From Malus domestica (lineage: Eukaryota > Streptophyta > Magnoliopsida > Rosales > Rosaceae), in contig NC_091669.1 of assembly GCF_042453785.1 (NCBI RefSeq), positions 9,126,501-9,190,500 of the forward strand: a DNA stretch of 64,000 nt, in the 5' to 3' direction. The notes under the pieces were generated by a model. The model was not told where the DNA came from and did not search any database. It was given only the letters and a program-made list of their open reading frames with translations. The translations under genes and the position numbers were made by a program. Shown in pieces: positions 11,521 through 22,081 of the stretch (the first letter of the stretch is position 1; each line of letters begins with the position of its first letter).

Positions 11521-14338
11521 ATTTTTAATTTTTTTTATTATAAAAAAAATTTCAGTAAGCCCATATCAATTCCAGAACATTTTAAGTTTAAAACCGAAAT
11601 TAGGCATAATCAAAGATGGACCATTTCATCAGCATATGTGAAAGGTCTCAAGACATACCAAGAAAAAGGTAGGCAACAAAAAGAAATTAAACGCAGAAAC
11701 TCAACAAAATAAACAATTTAGAGGTTAAGCATCTAAGGTACAAGCTTAAAGATCATAGAAAATAAGAACTTACAGAGATTATCAGGCAATTTCTGGTTTT
11801 TGAATTTGGGATTAAATGATTCAAATAAGCACTTGAAAGAGTGATTGATAACAAAAATCTGAAGTCAACACAACATGCAGTCATCTACAGAGCTCAAATA
11901 CACATTCACTAAACATAGTCCACCATCAATCCACACACATATTTGGTTAAAGGATAAAAGTAAGTTTAACCTGTTGTGCCACCACAGCATCTTGAGGATC
12001 ATCCGTGAGGAGCAGAAAGCAAAGTTTGTACAAAAAGAAGTGTTGTTTTCAATGTTAGGGTGCCTTCAACATATGAGATACATGCACCCAAAAAACATTA
12101 TTAGTGATCCTTATGGATATTGTTTCTCTGAGTATTCCAATTCAGCGGCACTTGGCTGTTTCTCTTACTCTATGAACTGTTTTTTCCTTAAAGCAAATTC
12201 TGCTGATAAATAGTTTATTCACAAAAATTATGAAATACAATTGTACATTAAGTGCTAATAATTTTCATAAATTGGCTAGTTAAATTTCCTCACAACTTGA
12301 GTGATGTCTAAAATAAATGATGGATGTGGTTATAGTTTACAAGTTTCACCTTTACATTTACCCACGATTTAAGTGGTATATTTAAACTCCAAACGATGCA
12401 TAGGTTATCAAGTAGTTACATCATTATTTTAAAAATTCACATCCAATAAGAGTATAAATACATCTAATTGGTAATATCTTGAGAAAGAGATACCTGGCAA
12501 TGGGTCGACTTGCAATGAACTAAAGAACTCGACTTTTTCTTATGATTACATCACCACCTTCAAGAAATACATTAATCAGTAAAATCAAAAGCGACAATAC
12601 AAAAGAAAATCCCAAGTAAAGTTCTCATTAACAGTGAAATTATATTGCACTAAAAGATTTAGAGATAAGGAGATAACGATTTAAACAATATTATCTCAAT
12701 CATCGTTCTGATAAAGAGAATATGTTACTTGTCCAAAACTACCAATCAGACCACGGATCAAAACTAACTGTCAAAACCTTTCATAATAGAATTATTGTTC
12801 TTTCTTAAGATTCCAAATACTTGGACACACAATCCTTTTATAGTTTTTATGGATACTTGACCCTCATCAGTCTTATATACTCCCCTCGTGGCCATGAGAC
12901 TTTTTTATGAGAGCATTAGACAGAAGGGCATGCTTTGAGTATTCAAAATTTTTCAATTTCTCAGTTTTCTCTAAACCTCGTGATATGCCAATAATAGTTA
13001 AAGATGAATGAACAAAATAAAGAAAAAGGTTAAAACCAAAGGAGAACTGAAATAGAGAAAGGAAGAAAGAAAACCATAAATGGAACCCAAACGCAAAGAG
13101 AGAGAGAGAGAGTGAGTGAGAGAGAGAGAGAGAGAGAGAGATAAACCCAAAAGCTTAACACAATCTCATTTGCATACCATTTGACCACATTAAGAAACCC
13201 ATAAAGCATAAAAATTTAGAAGCAGAAAAGAAAAGGTTCGTAATTGCCATTGGAAATGCATAATGTACATATGGAAACCAAATTGAATTATTATGCCCTT
13301 TCTCCTCCTCTCCTCCTTCCTCCATATACTGGTAGTTACAGTCAATCCATTTAATTTATTCTCAACTTCATCAAAACAACCAAGAAGTATAAAACAACAA
13401 GGTTAATTCTCACTTTCTTTAATCAAAATGAATTCTACTTCTTCTCATCTATTTGCACATCCCTTCAGCACTCTCAATTGATAGTAAAACAGAAAACAAA
13501 TTGTTGCAAGAAAGAAGAGATTGGGGCAAGGTTTGCACATCCCTTCAGCACTTCTTCTTTTGTTTACAATGTAAGCACTTTCTTTAAGGGAAATGGTACT
13601 GAATGTTTACAAAGGGAATCAATACTACACAAGAACATGTAGCAGAGCTTCTAAAAATTACAAAGGATAGCTTTGTTGCAAAAGGAATGTAAAGGAAATG
13701 ACAGGAAATAATAGAGCCTTTTGGGAAGTCTTGCTGTTTTGTTAAGAGAGTTGAGTGTCCTTTTCACTTGCTTTTCTTGCTGCTTTTATAGACTTCTTAG
13801 TTCGATTGTCCAAGTTTTCCCTTTCTAGCAAAATTTCAATCCCGCATGACTGTCTTCGCATGGGGTGAATCACCTTAGATCCTTCATTATTTACCAATTT
13901 TGCCATTGAAAAGGTGCCTTTTTGCTAAGACCTTACTGTTCATCGTACATCGTGTGATTAATTTTTGTAAGGTACTGTTTGTATTTAATTTTAAATAAAA
14001 ATATTTAAAATGATTTCTGACTGCACGATATATGATGAATGGACACGATTAACAGATACCCGGGATCTTCACAAAGAGGATTCGGATTCTTAGCTGCCCT
14101 GCACCATCATTTTAATATTATGTGGGCCGCCGCTTCACCAAAGCAGTCACTAGCCCAAAACAAATGCATTGCACAACTGGGCTTCCTTTGAATTAAGCCC
14201 AAGATTAATTATAAACCCAAACACTTGCCAGAGAGATGGACACAGAAGGGGATTGAGAGAGAGCGCCCGCAGAGACAGGAAGGCCGGAAATTGAGAAAGA
14301 AGGCCATGCTTGCAGAGAGCGACTGAGATTTGAAATCC
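11521..14338. other. Intergenic DNA, no gene recognised
   Basis: AT-rich sequence with a GA-rich microsatellite (about 13099-13141) and short open frames that resemble nothing I know. A CATCCCTTCAGCACT block occurs twice (about 13458 and 13541). No RNA gene or transposon end was identified. Confidence 0.5.
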
Positions 14339-14850
14339 ATGCCTGCCTCAGCTGATTACAAAGGTGAGAAGTCGTTTTCAAATCTTTGTGCTTCAGGGTT
14401 ATGTTTACGAACTCTATTTAGTTCATAGAGCTTCAGATTCGAAATTGTAATTGTGGTCAGCAAGAATTCGAAAAATACTTGAGCGATGCAGATGTCTAAG
14501 ACGTAGCCATGGATGCAGATGCATATGGCCATTCCATGGCTGCTGCTGGAAAGAATCAAATGGAAAGTTAAAAAAATATTTTGTTCCCAACCCCAAGATC
14601 AAGTTTGATTGGCCAAGACAGCTTGGTCCGACGGATCCTGAGAGAACGATCCGGAGAGCAATCGAACATGCAAAGGTAGTGATTGAAGGTTTAAGAAGTA
14701 AAGTTGTTTCAGTATTAGCGCTGTGGGGTTGTGTTGGGCCGGTGAGTTCATTTTCCTATGTCATGGACCATTGTTTTTTGTTGGGATTTCTTTGTTCGCT
14801 TGAAAAGAGTCATAATCTAACCATTTGTAATGTGTGTACATCAATCAATT
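14339..14850 (+). other. Possible gene remnant, unrecognised
   Basis: An ATG at 14339 opens a short frame followed by GTGAGA. Two later stretches look exon-like: about 14459-14524, and 14570-14676 with the frame KIKFDWPRQLGPTDPERTI. A stop interrupts the middle block (TAA shortly after the codons for YLSDAD), so an intact gene is unlikely. I do not recognise the family. A GC-richer 5' region at 14230-14340 supports a former promoter or leader. Confidence 0.25.
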
Positions 14851-14969
14851 AATGGAAAATAATCTATCTTCTAAGTTTCTTAAACATTGCCTCGGAAATT
14901 TACATTCGCATCCACGTTTAATGTAGTTATATGGGTTACATTGTCTCCATCTACAACCTCCCGAGCTTC

Positions 14970-14972
<3 letters not shown>

Positions 14973-15014
<42 letters not shown>
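14973..15014. repeat. (CT)n microsatellite
   Basis: About 20 CT units without interruption. Confidence 0.9.
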
Positions 15015-15016
<2 letters not shown>

Positions 15017-15204
15017 GTCATATGCCCGCCATAGTTATTAACTTTCTTGCTTACAACTAAATTGTCAAATACTCTGAAATCATACTATATTTCAGAGCCT
15101 TAAACTCCATAGATCAAAATTCCAACATCAGAAAAAAAAATCACACGTAAAGATGGAGGAAGGCAAAGACAGGACAGACGGGGGTTTGGGGCACAAAGGG
15201 GATC

Positions 15205-15357
15205 TTTATACACATCACATACACTTATCCACACAGAGTACACACACTTACCTACACTTACACATTTTATATACATACAGAGTACACACACATGCAGTGT
15301 CACACAAACACTGTCATACACTTATGCACACACAACACATACAATATATACTCACAC
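15205..15357. repeat. CA-rich cryptic repeat at the composite-element target site
   Basis: Sequence rich in ACAC, CACTTAC and GTACACAC with no fixed period. Similar CA-rich sequence continues beyond the retroelement at about 20525-20580, so the composite element landed inside a CA-rich tract. Confidence 0.6.
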
Positions 15358-15734
15358 GCTTACACCTTTTTTTATATCTAACGAAGGACATGACACAGGA
15401 TCGAGCACAATGGCGTTCTAAGATTCATATAGCCGATCCCACTCAGTGACTTGGATTTTCCAAGTCTCCAACCGAGAAGTTTTCCTCACTCGGGAAATTA
15501 AGGGAACACTACCCCAACCCACATGCTCCACTCAGAAAGCTTCAACATACAAGCTTCAACAAAAGAAAATTCAAAGACCTTAGCGAAGAAGGCTTTGGTG
15601 TATTTAACACAATACGTTGAAATGAAGGAAAGCTTATTTATTGATATCCCCGATAAGCTACAAATATGTACATATACATGAGTCAAAATAAACACACAAG
15701 AGGGAGCCTTCACAAAGGTTGCTTAGGAGAAGTC

Positions 15735-16382
15735 TCAGCTAGGTAGAGCCTCAGAAAGAGAAGGCACCGGAGGGGGATCATTTGGAGCCTCAGTACTGGA
15801 CAGAACCCTAGAAGGAGGAGGCATCAGAGGTTGATCATTCGGAGCTTCATTACGCGGTACAGCCCCAGAAGACGAAGGCAATAAATGCCTTTGGAACAAA
15901 CCCACAAATCTCTGATGATCAAGTAAAACCTGACCATCAGTTTCCTTCATTTGGTCAAGCTTCCTCTTCATGTTTGTAGCATAGTCATGTGCGAGCCGGT
16001 GCAACTGTTTATTCTCATGCTTGAGCCCTCTAATCTCCTGTTTGAGACTCATCACTTCAGCCGCCAATGATTCAACTTGGCGGGTTCGAGCAAATAGGCG
16101 TTGGGCCATATTAGACACAGAACCTGCACACTGAACACTGAGAGCCAGCGAATCCTTAACAGCTAACTCATCAGACCGTTTGGAAAGTAGTCTGTTATCT
16201 TTGGGAGTGAGAAGGTTCCTGGCCACCACCGCAGCGGTCATATCATTCTTCATCACGGAATCCCCAACGGTAAGAGGACCAGTAGGGGAGACGAAGGATG
16301 GGCGCCATATGTTGTCTGGAGAAGGCGGGGCTGCCTCTTCAACAAGGTTCAAGTCAAAACGACGGTCGGAGGGGCCAGACAT
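15735..16382 (-). CDS. Passenger-encoded 215-aa orphan protein with coiled coil
   Basis: The ATG at 16382 begins MSGPSDRRFDLNLVEE. Residues about 95-150 form a heptad-like charged helix (KQEIRGLKHENKQLHRL), followed by a Pro/Ser-rich tail with a repeated EAPNDxPxxP pattern. The function is unknown. It is probably a structural, gag-like or captured protein of a non-autonomous repeat, but no zinc knuckle, protease or polymerase accompanies it. Upstream on the minus strand is a TATA-like TTTTTATAG (about 16493-16501), and downstream an AATAAATAAG-type signal (about 15634-15643), so it has the look of a complete Pol II unit. It runs antisense to the enclosing LINE. Copy 2 of the element has the same gene with a nonsense codon. 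DLNL near the N-terminus resembles an EAR repression motif, perhaps by chance. Confidence 0.7.
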   Translation of the reverse strand: MSGPSDRRFDLNLVEEAAPPSPDNIWRPSFVSPTGPLTVGDSVMKNDMTAAVVARNLLTPKDNRLLSKRSDELAVKDSLALSVQCAGSVSNMAQRLFARTRQVESLAAEVMSLKQEIRGLKHENKQLHRLAHDYATNMKRKLDQMKETDGQVLLDHQRFVGLFQRHLLPSSSGAVPRNEAPNDQPLMPPPSRVLSSTEAPNDPPPVPSLSEALPS

Positions 16383-16499
16383 TTTCAAAGGTGTTGAAGA
16401 GAGAAGAGGTCGGACAAATCAAGATCTTAGAAGTGCAAGAATGAAGCTTCTACTGGTGGAGATTCAAGTGTGCTTTGGAACTTAAAGCCAGCCCCTATA

Positions 16500-18470
16500 A
16501 AAATCTGCACTCGACGGAGCTTCAGAAATCGAAGAGGCGCCAGCTCAGAAATCGAAGAGGCGTTTGCTTTCTCAAAAGTTGGGCTGCTCAAAGACCACGA
16601 AGGCCGATCTCAGAAATCGAAGAGGCGCTCGCTTTCTCAAAAGCTGGGCTCCCCAGAGACCACGAGGGCCGATCTCAGAAATCGAAGAGGCAGGCACCTA
16701 CTTTTCCAGCCTTGTCAGCACCTGTCACACGCACACTCAGCTTTGCGGAAATTATGGGCATTCTGTCGAAGACTTCTGGGGAAGTAGAAAACACATGAAT
16801 CTTACTGTTCAATCACCCACTTCCCACACGCAACAATAGCTCATGGGTACCACAGATAATTTTGCCAAAGTTCTCTGCCAAAGTTGAGCACGTGAAGCTT
16901 GCAGCTCCCACTACATCGCTCTGACCAAGAAGGGTAAAAGAATAGCAAAGAAACAGCACTAACAAAGTTTAGACCCATAAATTTTGAAGGTCTAGCTACC
17001 ATATTATTACCCACAAGGGTAAAGGAACAGTACCACTGCTGGATAATTGGAAAGTCCCTGTGTGTCAACCTCTGTGCTTCGTGGCAAGGTAGACTAGCAA
17101 ACATGCCCAACCTTTACTCACATTCGAGAAAACACTCCCAATAAGATTGCTTGCTCCAAAATCGAAGAGGCACCGTCCTCCGAATCTCGAGAGCCAGACT
17201 CCCAACATGACTACTTTCTTAAAAATCGAAGAGAGGGTAAAGGAACAGTACCATTGCTGGATAATTGGAAAGTCCCTGTGTGTCAACCTCTGTGCTTCGT
17301 GGCAAGGTAGACTAGCAAACATGCCCAACCTTTACTCACATTCGAGAAAACACTCCCAACAAGATTGCTTGCTCCAAAATCGAAGAGGCACCGCCCTCCG
17401 AATCTCGAGAGCCAGACTCTCAACATGATTACTTTCTCAAAAATCGAAGAGACACTACTCCCCGAATCTTCGAGAGCCAAACCCCCAGCATGATTGCTTT
17501 CTCAAAAATCGATGAGGCATCGTTCTCCGAATCAATCGAAGAGGGGCTCGCTTTCTCAAAAGCTGGGCTGCTCAGAGACCACGAGGGCCGATCTCAGAAA
17601 TCGAAGAGGCACCTACTTTTCTAGCCTTGTCAGCACCTGTCACACGCACACTCAGCTTTGCAGAAATTATGGGCATTCTGTCGAAGACTTTTGGTGAAGT
17701 AGAAAGCACATGAATCTTACTGTTCAATCACCCACTTCCCACACGCAACAATAGCTCATGGGTACCACAGATAACTTTGCCAAAGTTCTCTGCCAAAGTT
17801 GAGCACGTGAAGCTTGCAGCTCCCACTACATCGCTCTGACCAAGAAAGGTAAAAGAATAGCAAAGAAACACCACTAACAAAGTTTAGACACATAAATTTT
17901 GAAGGTCTAGCTACCATATTATTACCCACAAGGGTAAAGGAACAGTACCACTGCTGGATAATTGGAAAGTCCCTGTGTGTCAACCTCTGTGCTTCGTGGC
18001 AAGGTAGACTAGCAAACATGCCCAACCTTTACTCACATTCGAGAAAACACTCCCAACAAGATTGCTTGCTCCAAAATCGAAGAGGCACCGTCCTCCGAAT
18101 CTCGAGAGCCAGACTCCCAACATGACTACTTTCTCAAAAGCGAAGAGAGGGTAAAGGAACAGTACCATTGCTGGATAATTGGAAAGTCCCTGTGTGTCAA
18201 CCTTTGTGCTTCGTGGCAAGGTAGACTAGCAAACATGCCCAACCTTTACTCACATTCGAGACAACACTCCCAACAGGATTGCTTGCCCCAAAATCGAAGA
18301 GGCACCGCCCTCCGAATCTCGAGAGCCAGACTCCCAACATGATTACTTCCTCAAAAATCGAAGAGACACTGCTCTCCGAATCTCGAGAGCCAGACCCCCA
18401 GCATGATTGCTTTCTCAAAAATCGAAGAGGCATCGTTCTCCGAATCTCGAGAGCCAGATACCACAGACCA
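16500..18470. repeat. Nested tandem repeats in the passenger
   Basis: The core AATCGAAGAGGC occurs about 16 times. It sits in three levels of repeat: units of about 64 bases (CTCAGAAATCGAAGAGG plus a CTTTCTCAAAAG part), units of about 216 bases starting AGGGTAAAGGAACAGTACCA (about 17021, 17237, 17936 and 18151), and a whole block of about 915 bases present twice (16841-17110 matches 17756-18025 almost perfectly). Copy 2 (37600-38650) has the large block once. The array lies upstream of the orphan gene's TATA-like box. It generates many overlapping short open frames that I consider spurious. Confidence 0.85.
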
Positions 18471-19851
18471 CTTTTTCAAAGTGCTCTGACAGAGTTAAAA
18501 CATGTGAAACTGGCAGCTCCCACTACCGTGCTATGACCAAGCAGGGTAAAGGAATAGCATTACTACTTGTTGTTAGGGAGACTCCTATATATGTCGACCT
18601 CCATCCCCAACGGACAGGCAGACCTGCAAAAATGCTCAACCCTTCATCATATCTGAGAGGGCACTCCCAACGAAGCCTTTCGAAATATTCAGCTTTCTTT
18701 CCCCCCGATAATACCTCTGCAAACAAGCTATACTAGAGCAAGAATATCTCATATCATCAGGGTTAAAAGCAAGAGTATCCCATATCATGCTTTTTCCCTG
18801 TCTTTTCCTTTGGCCTTGTTTTTACCTGCAAGACAAGGAGAAAGAGAGGAATCAGTCAGCACTTGGAATCAAGCTTCCAGCCAGGAACTGACTGCCTGGA
18901 ACCCCTTACCTGATTACTTACCTGGCATTGCTCTCGAGTACTCATCTTCAACATCTTATGTTTCCAGGGAAGATTCCGCATCTGCTTGAGGAACAGATAG
19001 GGCAAGTGCGAAGGATACAAGGAAGCATGTGGAGACAAGCGTAACAACACACGTGCCGATACATCCATTACTCTGTCAAAAGCAAAAGTATCACATATCA
19101 GCAGGGTGGAACGTACTCTAGATTTGATGGACTTGTTTTGACCCTCAAATTCTTCAGTCGGCCTTATACTCTGGAGGAAACCAGAAAACCCTCCAGCTTA
19201 GTTCAAGAATAAGCCTGTGGAAAGTTACTTCTTCAAAAGCAAAAGTATCTCATATCATCTCTTCTCATTTTTCTTCTCTTTATCCTTCATGCTGCTGCAA
19301 GATGGGGAGAAGGTGAACAATCAGTCGGAGCTCTGATTGCTTACCTTGTCTGTCACCTCTTTCAGCAGACCCCCTAGCTCGGCGACTTGGGGACTCCTAC
19401 TACATGGTTTGTATCGCGCTTGACCAAGCCTGAAACTACAAGTAAGCTTCAAGTGAAATTGATACATTACCTTGTGCATCTCCACCAGTTGAAGATACCA
19501 CCCCTGGATGGAGGAAGAGTACTTCCAGAGAAGATGCCACATCTACCTATGAGACAGATAAGGCAAGTCAAGACGACACCACACTCCGATACTTAGAAGT
19601 TTCGTGATTACGAGATCATTCTCCCACAATATTTCCTAATGTCATTTTTACTAAATCATTCACTTGTACTCACTAAAGGAGAGCTTGAACCTATGTACTT
19701 GTGTAAACCCTTCACAATTAATGAGAACTCTTCTATTCCGTGGACGTAGCCAATCTGGGTGAACCACGTACATCTTGTGTTTGCTTTTCTATCTCTATCC
19801 ATTTATATACTTATCCACACTAATGACCGGAGCAATCTAGCGAAGATCACA

Positions 19852-20445
19852 AAAAGCGACCGTTTTCGCTACCTAGGATCTATCTTGCAAGAGAACGGAG
19901 AATTAGATGGAGATCTCAAACATGGAATACGAGCTGGATGGATGAAGTGTAAGAGTGCATCCGGCGTGTTGTGTGACCGTCGTAGGCCACTGAAGCTCAA
20001 GGGAAAATTTTATAGGACGGCAATAAGGCCAGCAATGTTGTATGGCACAGAATGTTGGGCGGTGAAGCATCAACACGTACACAAAATGGGTGTAGCGGAG
20101 ATGAGGATGCTTCGTGGGATGTGTGGGCACACGAGAAAGGATAAGATTGGGAATGAGGATATCCGAGGTAAAGTAGGAGTAGCCGAAATTGTAGGAAAGA
20201 TGAGAGAAAATCGGCTCCGGTGATTTGGACATGTGCAAAGAAGGCCGACTGACGCTCCGGTTCGAAGATGTGACTACGGGACAGAGGTTCAGGGCCGAAG
20301 GGGTAGAGGAAGACCTAGGAAAACTTTGGAAGAGACTCTAAGAAAAGACTTAGAGTACTTGGATCTAACGGAGGACATGACACAAAACCGAGCGCAATGG
20401 CGTTCTAGGATTCATATAGCCGACCCCACTTAGTGGGAAAAGGCT
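19852..20445 (+). pseudogene. Second LINE 3' module (RTE RT C-terminus), copy 1
   Basis: The reading frame corresponds to the C-terminal part of the RTE polyprotein: [19 protein letters not shown], then a Cys/His region ([19 protein letters not shown]), [19 protein letters not shown] and the basic [19 protein letters not shown], ending before CCCACTTAGTGGG. It is interrupted by TGA at 20221-20223, where the intact first modules encode Trp in RWFGH. It begins abruptly at AAAAAGCGACCG and ends in (TTG)n. It supplies the 3' end of the composite element. Confidence 0.85.
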
Positions 20446-20740
20446 TTGTTGTTGTTGTTGTTGTTGTTGTTGCTTACACCTTTTTTTATCGCTTGGAAGA
20501 TATTGTTGTTTTTCCTCGGCAATACAATATACACTCACACACTTATGCAGCACATACACTCACACATGCAGTACACACATTGTTGTTTTTCCTTATTTGA
20601 TTATTGGGATGCCAAACTTTAAGAATTTGTGTTTAATTTGATTCTTTGGTATACTCAGTTAATTAGCTAAGAATTGGTTTACATTTAGATTATATATATA
20701 TGATTTTGGACTGTAGTTTTTCTCTAACTGAATTGGTTTA

Positions 20741-21228
20741 TCAGCTGCTCACTTACTGTTTTTGCCACAGATACCATGTCGAGAATGATGCTTGGATCTA
20801 GGCCTGCACCACCGCATTTGGTCAACCCGCAGATGTGCCCTTGCCTATTGACGGAAATCGAAACAGCCGAGTTCATTTGTGATTCCTCTTCTGAAGTGGC
20901 ATCCACAGTATAGTGCCTTACCTCTGAAAAACATATGCACATGATTCAGTACAGGGCAACAAAGCATTTGCAATTCGCTAAGGGACAGAAGAGATGGTTA
21001 AATTTTGTCACCTTTGTTAATGTAACTATGACAGGGACCTTAGATGCGTCAAATTGCAGAAATTCCTCATCGCTTACATCAACCTCTGGTTGCTCATCGC
21101 CTGATGCACCAGCTGCAACATTTACTTTTGGGATGCCTGTATCGCTCAGAGCGGCCTTTGGGAACATCAATTTCTTTTCCTTTCGTTTTTTCACTTTATT
21201 TGGAAACAACAATTAAGTGCACCTTAAC
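20741..21228 (-). pseudogene. RRP42 exosome gene fragment (two 3' exons)
   Basis: Two minus-strand coding blocks match the 3' exons of the RRP42-like gene at 49887-52359: AALSDTGIPKVNVAAGASGD to IVTLTKV (about 21012-21160) and HYTVDATSEEESQMNSAVS to KTVSEQLIN (about 20738-20920). The fragment ends within the final exon and continues into unrelated sequence, so it lacks the last ~20 codons and all 5' exons. Nucleotide similarity includes the intron between the exons, so it is a genomic, not a processed, copy. The breakpoints are TTTATCAGC on the left and just past AACAATTAAGTGCAC on the right. Confidence 0.85.
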
Positions 21229-21232
21229 TGTT

Positions 21233-21597
21233 TATCAATTGCCACCACCTCCTCATCTGGGACGCAGGCAGAAGCTCTGCTAACCTGGAAGAACAGCTTC
21301 GACTTCGGTGATTGACCTTCTTCTCTCGATTCATGGTCCCTCACCAACCTCAACAACCTCTGCAACTGGACTGCCATTGTTTGAAACCGGCGACCGCAAT
21401 ACCAAAACAGTTTCCAAAATAGATCTCTCCAACTTGCAGATCACAGCCACACTAACCCACTTCAACTTCACCCCATTTCTTAATCTCACTCAGTTCTACC
21501 TCCATCAAAACAGTTTCCGAGGGCCTATGCCATCTGCCATTGGCAACCTCTCTAGGCTGACAATCTTGGACTTGGGCAACAATTTATATTCGTTCGT
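21233..21597 (+). pseudogene. LRR receptor-kinase N-terminal fragment
   Basis: The frame QAEALLTWKNSF, then SLTNLNNLCNWTAIV, KTVSKIDLSNLQITATLTH, LTQFYLHQN and MPSAIGNLSRLTILDLGNN is the LRRNT cap plus first repeats of MIK2/At1g35710-type LRR receptor kinases. At least one frameshift (after KNSFDFGD) and a stop in place of the Cys of the NWTAIVC motif break it, and the rest of the gene is missing. It directly abuts the RRP42 fragment on the opposite strand. Confidence 0.8.
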
Positions 21598-21831
21598 GGT
21601 TTTTTTTTTTGTTGGAGTGAAAAGCTAAAAACAGAAAAATGTATGTAGTTGGAATTCTTTCCGATTTTGTTTTCGGTGTATGAGTTATGAATTTCCATGT
21701 TTTCGGTACTTATATGTAGCTGATTGCTTTCCTCGATTTTTATCCGTACCGCTTGGTTCAAAGAATGAAAACACGCATTCCTGCTTTGTGAACTCTGTTT
21801 CGTTATCTCTTTAATCCCTGCTTTGCAATCT

Positions 21832-22080
21832 CCGTTGGTATTTCCACCAACCAATGAAATGCCCAGGAGGCCGCCCAGTGCAAGGTAGTACATAATAATG
21901 TGCAAGTAGGTAGTACATATATAAATTGCATATGCGTGTGCTATTGTTTATTGCATGCGGGTGTATGTTGTTTATTACATATATAAGTTAACGGATCTCC
22001 GTTAACAATCACTTTATTGTAATTATTTATTGCATCCGTTGGTATTTCCACCAACCAATGAGGCCGCCTAGTGCAAGGTA
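21832..22080. repeat. Direct repeat flanking a Copia LTR fragment
   Basis: A block of about 45-56 bases starting CCGTTGGTATTTCCACCAAC and ending AGTGCAAGGTA occurs at 21832-21887 and 22036-22080. The first copy has 11 extra bases (AAATGCCCAGG). Between them, about 21930-22035, lies sequence matching the plus-strand complement of the LTR of the Copia element at 24982-29685 (GCGTGTGCTATTGTTTATTG and CACTTTATTGTAATTATTTA). Confidence 0.65.
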
Positions 22081-22081
22081 A

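Larger units (their letters stand above)
15376..20471 (+). mobile_element. Composite RTE LINE-passenger-LINE tail, copy 1 (5'-truncated)
   Basis: A 5096-bp insertion bounded by the perfect 18-base duplication GCTTACACCTTTTTTTAT (15358-15375 and 20472-20489). In order: the last 73 bases of the LINE body (15376-15448), a passenger unrelated to LINE (about 15449-19851), a second LINE 3' module (about 19852-20445) and a (TTG)n tail (20446-20471). The single outer duplication and the tail at the far end imply that LINE stub, passenger and second module were inserted together by target-primed reverse transcription. The 5' truncation inside the first LINE module is typical of LINE insertion. Confidence 0.85.

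Noticed and set aside
16841-18433. Minus-strand frames such as the two nearly identical 89-residue ones
   Set aside because: They are translations of the tandem repeat units, duplicated with the DNA, without independent signs of coding.
16500-18470. Regularly recurring AATCGAAGAGGC resembling a CRISPR array
   Set aside because: Spacing varies, the intervening sequence is itself repeated, and the context is a plant retroelement. It is a nested tandem repeat.
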